7,186 nucleotides of DNA from positions 1 to 7,186 of the forward strand of contig CAIUKX010000120.1 of assembly GCA_903899795.1 (NCBI GenBank), read 5' to 3'. The notes beneath the pieces are model-generated. The model was given only the letters and a program-made list of their open reading frames with translations, was not told the origin of the DNA and did not search any database. This document shows, one piece after another, positions 1-4,530 of this stretch (the stretch's first letter is position 1; every line of letters starts with the position of its first letter). The DNA comes from an uncultured Flavobacteriales bacterium. Its GTDB lineage: Bacteria > Bacteroidota > Bacteroidia > Flavobacteriales_D > Crocinitomicaceae. The position numbers and the translations under genes were made by a program.

Positions 1-240
1 TGCACGCGTAACGAGCGTGATACGTTGCCATGCGATGAGAAATTGTTTATACACATTGTGAAACAATCGTTCAATCAGCGTCGCAAAACGATTCGCAATT
101 CCATTAAGTCGATTGTCCAAAATGCCGCTTTCGATCATCCATTTTTGACACTACGCCCTGAACGGCTTTCCGTGGATGATTTTATAGAATTAGCTTTGGC
201 AATAGAGAAATTCAGATTGGAAAATCCTGTTGAAGCTTGA
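1..240 (+). CDS. rsmA: RsmA (KsgA) 16S rRNA dimethyladenosine transferase, C-terminal fragment
   Basis: This frame is open from the first base of the window to a TGA at 238-240, so the gene is cut by the left edge and only about 79 C-terminal residues are present. The family dimethylates two adjacent adenosines near the 3' end of 16S rRNA during small-subunit maturation. The recognisable part is the small helical C-terminal domain: CDEKLF, then the hallmark FNQRRKTIRNSIKSI segment, then RPERLSVDDFIELA near the end. This order is typical of RsmA, and CDEKLF with FNQRRKT is the form I expect in Bacteroidota. The methyltransferase domain lies outside the window. A TTG at 25 could be read as a start but has no significance, because the homology runs through it. 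Fairly sure of the family; substrate specificity comes from family knowledge. Confidence 0.88.
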   Translation, partial: CTRNERDTLPCDEKLFIHIVKQSFNQRRKTIRNSIKSIVQNAAFDHPFLTLRPERLSVDDFIELALAIEKFRLENPVEA

Positions 241-291
241 TTTTTGTTTAAGAACTAGCTGTGAAGCAAAGTTTTTCTTTCAATACCTTAA

Positions 292-323
292 TTTGAATTT
301 CATTCGAATAAAAACTACATTTG
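292..323 (+). promoter_or_regulatory. Bacteroidota-type promoter for the TPR gene
   Basis: TTTG at 292-295, a 20-nt spacer, then TACATTTG at 316-323 match the Bacteroidota primary sigma consensus TTTG-N19-21-TAnnTTTG. Transcription would begin around 330, leaving a leader of roughly 20 nt before the ATG at 349. The site lies in the 108-nt gap after rsmA, so the TPR gene appears to have its own promoter. Confidence 0.75.
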
Positions 324-348
324 ACCAAATTAAGACGTAAAAATCCCA

Positions 349-1158
349 ATGCTCATGAAATTACTTTTCCTTTTTATTTTCCTCGCAACATCTTTTTCTT
401 ACGCACAAACAAGTGCAGAATACATGAATAAAGGCAATTTAAAATCAGATGCCGAAGATTTCAAAGGAGCAATTTTAGATTACAACAAAGCCATTACAGC
501 AGATCCAAAAAATTCCGAAGCTTATTTTTACAGAGGAACGGCTAAATATTATTTAGAGGATAACAACGGCGCAAAGATTGATTACGACAAAGCCATTTCC
601 CTGAATCCGAATTTTGCCGAAGCATTGTGCAACCGGGGATTGGTAAAGTGGGATTTGGAAGATTTACAGGGGGCATTGGCGGATTTGAATAAATCCATTC
701 AACTGGAACCAACAAATGATTTCGCTTATTGCAATCGTGGTGGAGTAAAAGGAGAATTAAATGATTTACAAGGAGCTTTGACAGATTACAATAAAGCCAT
801 TGAACTCGCTCCAACCGAAATGGATTATTTCAATAATCGGGGGTTGTTAAAAGTTGATTTAAAGGATTTTAAAGGAGCAATTGATGACTTCACAAAAGTG
901 ATCACAACAGATCCTGCAAATGCTGTTGCTTATGCAAACCGTGCCAATGCAAAGACAGATTTAAGTGATTATCAAGGAGCGTTACCGGATTACAACAAAG
1001 CCATCGAACTGGATCCAACTGATGCGGGGGCGATCTTTAATCGGGGATTGGCAAAAGTAGAATTGAAACAAATCCCGGCCGCTTGTATCGATTTCAAAAA
1101 AGCTTTGGAGTTGGGGGAAACAGCTGCAACCGAAGCCATTGAAATGTATTGTAAATAA
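349..1158 (+). CDS. Exported tetratricopeptide-repeat (TPR) protein, seven repeats
   Basis: This encodes 269 residues. Residues 1-19 form a signal peptide (MLMKLLFLFIFLATSFSYA, cleavage before QTS), so the mature protein is probably periplasmic or surface-located. There is no lipoprotein cysteine. From about residue 22 the whole chain is seven consecutive 34-residue TPRs (22-55, 56-89, 90-123, 124-157, 158-191, 192-225, 226-259). They show the usual pattern of A-x-x-NRG, a GA at the helix turn, DYNKAI, and L-x-P. TPR solenoids bind protein partners; no enzymatic domain is present and the partner cannot be read from the sequence. A second ATG at 355 would give a start of MKLLFLF and is equally plausible. 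The downstream gene begins 19 nt after the stop and also encodes an exported protein, so the two probably form an operon. Family call certain, role unknown. Confidence 0.9.
   Translation: MLMKLLFLFIFLATSFSYAQTSAEYMNKGNLKSDAEDFKGAILDYNKAITADPKNSEAYFYRGTAKYYLEDNNGAKIDYDKAISLNPNFAEALCNRGLVKWDLEDLQGALADLNKSIQLEPTNDFAYCNRGGVKGELNDLQGALTDYNKAIELAPTEMDYFNNRGLLKVDLKDFKGAIDDFTKVITTDPANAVAYANRANAKTDLSDYQGALPDYNKAIELDPTDAGAIFNRGLAKVELKQIPAACIDFKKALELGETAATEAIEMYCK
412..1125 (+). repeat. 102-nt periodic coding repeats of the TPR array
   Basis: The TPR units remain partly similar at DNA level. The 18-mer gattacaacaaagccatt at 478-495 recurs with one or two changes at 580-597, 784-801 and 988-1005. All spacings are multiples of 102 nt, that is 34 codons. 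This suggests unit duplication rather than seven anciently diverged repeats, and makes copy-number change by recombination possible. Confidence 0.7.
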
Positions 1159-1177
1159 TAATCAAGACCAGTTTGAT

Positions 1178-1894
1178 ATGAAATATTGGATTTCCTTCGT
1201 GTTTTGTTTGGGACTTTTCACCGTCAAATCTCAAGTATTTGATACGGATAGTACAGAAATGGTGAACGATACTGCAAGTGTCAAAAAAGATACAGTACGT
1301 CATAATTTGTTCGAATCACTGACCTTTTCCTACGGACAGAAATATGCTTCATCCAATTTTGATAGCCAACTAAAAACAATGAGCGGAGGTAAATTCAGTA
1401 TGCCTTGTAATTATTTTTCGATAGGAATGATAGGGGAAATAATTGTCAATCGTAGACGTAGTTATACTGGAATTGTCAACTTTTCATATCTCGTACCAAC
1501 GATGATTACCATCAATGATTCGGTAAAAGAAAAACTCAATGGATTTACCTACACATTTTCTGTGTTCGGACAAAAGATCGTAAAGAAAAAACACTTTGAA
1601 ATGTTCCTCACCGAAGGGATAAGTATGGGACGTTTAAAGATGACCAATGGAAACAATCAGAAATTGAAAAATCCTTCGTTTGCACCTTTTGCAGGGTTGG
1701 TCATGCGTGTTAGTTTTTCAAAGTTCAGCCTTTTTTCCATAGCCCAATTCGATTATGATATCTCAAAATCCAGCTGGCATCGGATGAACAAAGGATCTTC
1801 TCAAAATATCACAGTATCACCATTGCATCAAGGTGGTTATACCTTTTCGTTTGGGATCAATTACAGCATCAGTGAACGGTACATGAAACAGTAG
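1178..1894 (+). CDS. Secreted or outer-membrane beta-rich protein of unknown function
   Basis: This encodes 238 residues from the ATG at 1178. The same frame opens further upstream at a TTG (1139), but that overlaps the end of the TPR gene, while the ATG places a proper signal peptide at the N-terminus (MKYWISFVFCLGLFTVKS, cleavage around S18/Q19). After a polar linker (about residues 20-40) the rest is rich in alternating polar and hydrophobic strands with many aromatic residues: LTFSYGQKY, SYTGIVNFSYLV, GFTYTFSVFG, and near the end YTFSFGINYSI. That pattern fits a small outer-membrane beta-barrel. I recognise no named family. It lies 19 nt after the TPR gene and is probably co-transcribed, so the two could act together at the cell envelope. 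The coding call is firm; the barrel is an inference from pattern only. Confidence 0.72.
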   Translation: MKYWISFVFCLGLFTVKSQVFDTDSTEMVNDTASVKKDTVRHNLFESLTFSYGQKYASSNFDSQLKTMSGGKFSMPCNYFSIGMIGEIIVNRRRSYTGIVNFSYLVPTMITINDSVKEKLNGFTYTFSVFGQKIVKKKHFEMFLTEGISMGRLKMTNGNNQKLKNPSFAPFAGLVMRVSFSKFSLFSIAQFDYDISKSSWHRMNKGSSQNITVSPLHQGGYTFSFGINYSISERYMKQ

Positions 1895-1923
1895 TTTCTA
1901 GAATCAAGCTTTGTCCATTTTAT

Positions 1924-2190
1924 TCAGAGCAAAATCAAGGTTCGTTCATTTATGTAATTTCCTTTTGAAAAAACGGAGACGATTTCATTGTAAGTCTATT
2001 GAGGATCAATACATTTAACCAAATACGCATGTGCACCATTTTCAATCAATTGAGCAATGAAATTTTCATTTTCATGAGCAGATAGAATGATGATTTTCAT
2101 TTCAGGAAAGTTGACCCGCAAAGCCTTCGTTAAATCCAGTCCGGTATATTCTATTTTCCCGTTGGGAGGCAAGGTCAATTGTTGATCAAT
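1924..2190 (-). pseudogene. Decayed response regulator (NarL/LuxR-type receiver domain remnant)
   Basis: Reading the minus strand from about 2190 to 1999 gives LPPNGKIEYTGLDLTKALR, then FPEMKIIILSAHENENFI, then GAHAYLVKCIDPQ. This matches the second half of a receiver domain: the Ser of LSAH is the conserved Thr/Ser after strand 4, and the Lys of LVK the conserved strand-5 lysine. A TAG (1996-1998) interrupts it. The same frame then resumes with TYNEIVSVFSKGNYINERTLILL up to a TGA at 1924-1926, which is what normally follows DP in NarL-type regulators (compare the common DPEE...Y...G.Y.NERT). The N-terminal half is missing: an in-frame TGA at 2191-2193 precedes the homology, no Asp sits at the usual spacing before LPP, and no start codon fits. 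The HTH output domain is also absent. Best read as a non-functional relic with at least one internal stop and truncation at both ends. Confidence 0.65.
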
Positions 2191-2271
2191 TCAATTGGTG
2201 TTACCGGAAAATAATCCTGTTGAAGATAGTTATGCTATGAAGTAATAGCTAAGAGAACAATGAATTACATA

Positions 2272-2305
2272 CAAAACCCTCAAAGGACTTTCTTTGGGGG
2301 TTTTG
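2272..2305. terminator. Hairpin, possible intrinsic terminator
   Basis: CAAAACCCTCAAAG (2272-2285) pairs with CTTTGGGGGTTTTG (2292-2305) around a 6-nt loop, giving 14 pairs with one T-G wobble. There is no clean T-run after it; the T-rich bases are within the right arm, as often seen in this phylum. It lies between the response-regulator relic and the promoter at 2361, so it may insulate the next unit. The gene it originally served may be gone. Confidence 0.5.
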
Positions 2306-2360
2306 GTTTATAGGTGTTTGATTTTCACGGAAATTTGGTGTAAAAAAATACTAATTGTCA

Positions 2361-2390
2361 TTTGATTATTTAAAATAAAAATTAGTTTTG
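2361..2390 (+). promoter_or_regulatory. Bacteroidota-type promoter for the unknown/patatin unit
   Basis: TTTG at 2361-2364, an 18-nt spacer, then TAGTTTTG at 2383-2390, matching TAnnTTTG exactly. Transcription would start near 2397, giving a leader of only about 20 nt before the ATG at 2416. No operator-like repeat or long leader is visible, so the unit appears to be transcribed from an ordinary housekeeping promoter. Confidence 0.75.
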
Positions 2391-2415
2391 TCGTTAATTA
2401 CTAATTTTTATTGCG

Positions 2416-3081
2416 ATGTCTACACTGAATAAATCACAAAAAATATTTGCTGGAATTGATCTCATTGGAAATTTTATTCAACAACCTTTAAAAGTAGGAG
2501 ATATTGTCTTGAGTGACGATGATCAAGATTTGGTTTGGGCAAATATTCAAGATCTTGTTCCCGGATTTTCATTAGCAGATAATGTTGTTGTTTCGAATGC
2601 TTCGGATTTGAAATATACTTCTGAATCCAACATAGATGTCAGCATGGGAGGCACTGTCAATTCACCGGTAGCAAACGGTCAGGTTCAACTGAAATTTAAT
2701 GCCGAAAACAGTGCTTTTGTGTCGTTGAAACAGATTACTCAAACCGAAGTGAAATTAGGTGCAGTCGATACAGTTTTGAAAAATTACTGGAAACAACAAG
2801 GTTGGGATGGCATTTTCCAAAGAAGAAAATACCATTTCATCGTTGAAATCATTGAAGCCGAATCAGGCACTGTTATTTTTAGTCAGGATAAAGATAATCT
2901 GGTTACGCTTGAAGGAAAAAACAATATTCCAATTAATTCTGTGGCAGACCTAGCCTCGGGAAATATAGACCTGGTAACTTCTACAAAATCTACTTTGGAA
3001 ATTATCAGTCAAACAAAAATGTTACCACTCTATCGTGCTGTTCGACTGAGAGGGAATGGAAATTTTGAGATAGTTAATTAG
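2416..3081 (+). CDS. Protein of unknown family, first gene of a two-gene unit with a patatin phospholipase
   Basis: This encodes 221 residues; the ATG at 2416 sits about 20 nt after the predicted transcription start. I do not recognise the family. There is no signal peptide, no transmembrane helix and no nucleotidyltransferase motif. The N-terminal 60 residues are mixed (KIFAGIDLIGNFIQQPLKVGDIV). Residues about 56-105 look like a series of beta strands with alternating small polar and hydrophobic residues and many Gly, Ser and Asn (VSMGGTVNSPVANGQVQLKF, then SAFVSL). Next come a probable helix (about 112-126) and more strands (KYHFIVEIIEA, GTVIFSQ). The C-terminus ends LYRAVRLRGNGNFEIVN. The glycine- and serine-rich alternating segment loosely recalls beta-hairpin pore-forming proteins such as gasdermins, but this is a visual impression and no homology is claimed. 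The stop is 22 nt before the patatin gene, so co-transcription and a shared function are likely. Confidence 0.8.
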   Translation: MSTLNKSQKIFAGIDLIGNFIQQPLKVGDIVLSDDDQDLVWANIQDLVPGFSLADNVVVSNASDLKYTSESNIDVSMGGTVNSPVANGQVQLKFNAENSAFVSLKQITQTEVKLGAVDTVLKNYWKQQGWDGIFQRRKYHFIVEIIEAESGTVIFSQDKDNLVTLEGKNNIPINSVADLASGNIDLVTSTKSTLEIISQTKMLPLYRAVRLRGNGNFEIVN

Positions 3082-3103
3082 TAGTAAATAAAAAACAAAA
3101 ACG

Positions 3104-4144
3104 ATGGAAAGACCGATTAGAATTTTAAGTATAGACGGAGGTGGATTGAGAGGAGTGGTTCCTTTGACGATCCTGAAAAAAATAGAGGAATTAACTGGTC
3201 AACCGATTTGGAAAAGTTTTGACCTAATCGCAGGAACTTCAACCGGTGGATTGATCGCTTCAGCCTTAACAATTCCAAAAACTCCAGGTGTCAAAGAATC
3301 AAAATATAGTATTGATGATATCTTGAAAGTTTATTTGGAAAGAGGTAAAGAAATTTTTCCGCCAGCTACGACCAAGATGGGAGAGTTGTTCGTTACAGTT
3401 GACGAAACGATGCGCCCGAAATTTGGTGAAAAAGGGATTGCTAAAGTCTTTACTGATGTTTGCGGAAAAGCTAAAATCAATGATAGTATTACCAATATCA
3501 TGATTTCAACCTATGATTTGACCAATAATAAACCGTTGTTTTTTAAATCAAGAACTCCGCATGATGTGGCTAACAAAGATTTCTTAGTCTACGATGCATG
3601 CCGTGCTACCTCAGCAGGACCGACCTATTTACCGGCCTATAATTTAGTTTATCCAAGTGGAAATGATAATCCAAACAGACAATGCATCGACGGTGGGGTT
3701 TATGTCAATAATTCTTCAATGGCTGCTGTAACGGAGATTACAAAATTTCATGAAGAATATGGAATCAATCTAGACGGACAAGAAGTCAATATGAAGAATG
3801 TTTTTGTTTTGAGTTTGGGAACAGGTTCTTACACCGGACCTTTTGAAGATGCGCTCAATAAAGGTCAAATCTTTTGGGCAACTCGTATCGCTGATGTCAT
3901 GATGCGTGGAGTCAACAGAGTGACCGACTACCAGATGACGGAACTTTTGGATGATGGAAATTACATTCGTTTGAGCATCGATATCAAGGACAAAAAATAT
4001 GCTGACATGAGTCTTGCTGATAAGGAAACATCAAATTATCTGATCGATCAAACAAACATGCAAGTAATAAATGATCCGACAAACATGCATAACTTGAAAG
4101 CATTTTTGGCAAAAGCAGGATTATTAAAATCGGTTGTCGCTTAA
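3104..4144 (+). CDS. Patatin-like phospholipase
   Basis: This encodes 346 residues, a soluble protein without signal peptide. Patatin-like enzymes are lipid acyl hydrolases (phospholipase A type) with a Ser-Asp dyad. All catalytic elements are visible: the oxyanion-hole loop DGGGLRG at residues 11-17, the nucleophile elbow GTSTG at 44-48 with Ser46, and the catalytic Asp196 in DGG (196-198). The flanking motifs LSIDGGG, FDLIAGTSTGG, ATSAGPTYLPA and LSLGTG are family-typical, so the enzyme should be active. The general form (RILSIDGGG near the very start, a single domain of about 350 residues) is shared with stand-alone bacterial patatins and with CapV, the phospholipase effector of some CBASS anti-phage systems. 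No cGAS-like cyclase is present here, so a CBASS role is not supported. It is second in the unit, 22 nt after the unknown gene; no convincing terminator follows it. Confidence 0.93.
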   Translation: MERPIRILSIDGGGLRGVVPLTILKKIEELTGQPIWKSFDLIAGTSTGGLIASALTIPKTPGVKESKYSIDDILKVYLERGKEIFPPATTKMGELFVTVDETMRPKFGEKGIAKVFTDVCGKAKINDSITNIMISTYDLTNNKPLFFKSRTPHDVANKDFLVYDACRATSAGPTYLPAYNLVYPSGNDNPNRQCIDGGVYVNNSSMAAVTEITKFHEEYGINLDGQEVNMKNVFVLSLGTGSYTGPFEDALNKGQIFWATRIADVMMRGVNRVTDYQMTELLDDGNYIRLSIDIKDKKYADMSLADKETSNYLIDQTNMQVINDPTNMHNLKAFLAKAGLLKSVVA

Positions 4145-4196
4145 AACTGGACTAGGACAAAATCTATTTTTTTGGTAGATTAATTTCAAAATAAAA

Positions 4197-4227
4197 TTTG
4201 GAACTTCAGTTTTCTTTCATAGATTTG
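4197..4227 (+). promoter_or_regulatory. Bacteroidota-type promoter of the asnA leader
   Basis: TTTG at 4197-4200, a 19-nt spacer, then TAGATTTG at 4220-4227: an exact match to TTTG-N19-TAnnTTTG. Transcription would start near 4233-4236, about 15 nt before the first short leader frame (4251) and about 295 nt before asnA. The long distance to asnA is what first indicates a regulatory leader. Confidence 0.8.
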
Positions 4228-4250
4228 CCTCAGTTAATAGAAAAATAAGA

Positions 4251-4322
4251 GTGAAAACATTAAATAACAATTTCTTCAATACTAATTCGAATTCTATTCG
4301 GACAGGGAGGATGTTGTTTTAA
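4251..4322 (+). CDS. Asparagine-rich leader peptide 1 of asnA (attenuator)
   Basis: This is a short frame of 23 codons, GTG start (4251) and TAA stop (4320-4322). It begins MKTLNNNFFNTNSNS and ends RTGRMLF. Six of 23 codons are Asn (AAT/AAC) at positions 5, 6, 7, 10, 12 and 14. It starts shortly after the predicted transcription start, and the terminator at 4352 follows 29 nt after its stop. In amino-acid biosynthesis operons such peptides sense charged tRNA: the ribosome stalls on the codons of the amino acid being made. Since the gene downstream is asnA, asparagine codons are what would be expected. The GTG start is inferred: no ATG lies upstream in frame within the short leader. Too short for ordinary gene finders; the peptide itself probably has no other function. 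Confidence 0.72.
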   Translation: MKTLNNNFFNTNSNSIRTGRMLF

Positions 4323-4361
4323 GTTAGACAAATAAAAACTAAAAATAATTCAAAGCCTCTC
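4305..4361 (+). promoter_or_regulatory. Candidate antiterminator pairing of attenuator 1
   Basis: GGGAGG (4305-4310), the Gly19-Arg20 codons of leader 1, can pair with CCTCTC (4356-4361), the inner part of the left arm of terminator 1, giving six pairs with one G-U. Forming it would prevent the terminator. A ribosome stalled on the Asn codons (4263-4292) would leave GGGAGG free; one finishing the peptide would cover or pass it. Energies were not computed. Confidence 0.5.
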
Positions 4362-4381
4362 GAGTTCCGGGGGGCTTTTTT
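4352..4381 (+). terminator. Intrinsic terminator 1 of the asnA leader
   Basis: AAAGCCTCTC (4352-4361) pairs with GGGGGGCTTT (4369-4378) in ten pairs including two T-G wobbles. The loop is 7 nt (GAGTTCC) and a T-run covers 4376-4381. It lies after leader peptide 1 and before leader peptide 2, that is between the asnA promoter and asnA, so it must be read through for asnA expression. Its position rules out a simple role as the patatin terminator. Confidence 0.8.
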
Positions 4382-4402
4382 CGTTTCAAACAATTAGACA
4401 TT

Positions 4403-4483
4403 ATGCAAAAATTAAACAGAAATAATAACAATAATAATTCTCCACCAGATGGCGGTCGCTTTTCAATGTATGTAGCCCGCTAA
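4403..4483 (+). CDS. Asparagine-rich leader peptide 2 of asnA (attenuator)
   Basis: This is a short frame of 26 codons, ATG (4403) to TAA (4481-4483). It begins MQKLNRNNNNNNSPP and ends GGRFSMYVAR. Seven codons are Asn, six of them consecutive (4421-4438: AAT AAT AAC AAT AAT AAT), preceded by AAC at 4415-4417. A six-codon Asn run within a short ORF directly upstream of an asparagine synthetase gene is very hard to attribute to chance and is the classic sign of an attenuation control peptide. It starts 21 nt after the T-run of terminator 1, so it is transcribed only if terminator 1 is passed. Oddly, its stop codon lies inside the left arm of terminator 2 (4474-4482), so a ribosome at the stop codon would itself obstruct the hairpin until released. 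Confidence 0.85.
   Translation: MQKLNRNNNNNNSPPDGGRFSMYVAR
4450..4482 (+). promoter_or_regulatory. Candidate antiterminator pairing of attenuator 2
   Basis: TGGCGG (4450-4455), in the Asp-Gly-Gly codons of leader 2, can pair with CCGCTA (4477-4482), the inner part of the left arm of terminator 2, with one G-U among six pairs. It begins 11 nt after the last Asn codon (4436-4438). This is the same arrangement as in attenuator 1. The pairing is short and was not tested by folding. Confidence 0.45.
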
Positions 4484-4503
4484 GTTTAGTGGGCTTTTTT
4501 TTT
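4474..4503 (+). terminator. Intrinsic terminator 2 of the asnA leader
   Basis: AGCCCGCTA (4474-4482) pairs with TAGTGGGCT (4487-4495) in nine pairs with one G-T wobble. The loop is 4 nt and an unbroken run of nine T covers 4495-4503. This is a strong intrinsic terminator placed 27 nt before the asnA start. It overlaps the last codons and stop of leader peptide 2. Confidence 0.88.
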
Positions 4504-4530
4504 AATCAATAATTTATTACAACAAACAAA

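Noticed and set aside
542..814. Minus-strand open frame of 90 codons.
   Set aside because: It lies entirely within the TPR gene, has no recognisable protein features, and reflects the repeat structure of the opposite strand.
1139..1177. Upstream TTG start extending the second exported protein by 13 residues.
   Set aside because: It would overlap the TPR gene end and place polar residues before the signal peptide; the ATG at 1178 gives a normal signal peptide.
2416..3081. The unknown protein as a bacterial gasdermin.
   Set aside because: Only a loose impression from alternating small and hydrophobic strands. Bacterial gasdermins usually start with a short palmitoylated cysteine segment and come with a protease; there is no early cysteine and no protease here.
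3104..4144. A CBASS anti-phage operon with CapV as effector.
   Set aside because: The patatin fits the effector class, but no CD-NTase cyclase or Cap2/Cap3-type gene is present. The upstream partner has no nucleotidyltransferase motif, and the gene downstream is asnA.
4161..4181. AATCTA / TAGATT hairpin after the patatin gene as its terminator.
   Set aside because: Only six AT-rich pairs with a T-rich loop and no T-run after it; too weak to call.
4352..4381. Terminator 1 as the simple 3' terminator of the patatin operon.
   Set aside because: It lies more than 200 nt after the patatin stop and downstream of the strong promoter at 4197-4227 and of leader frame 1, so it is within the asnA transcript.
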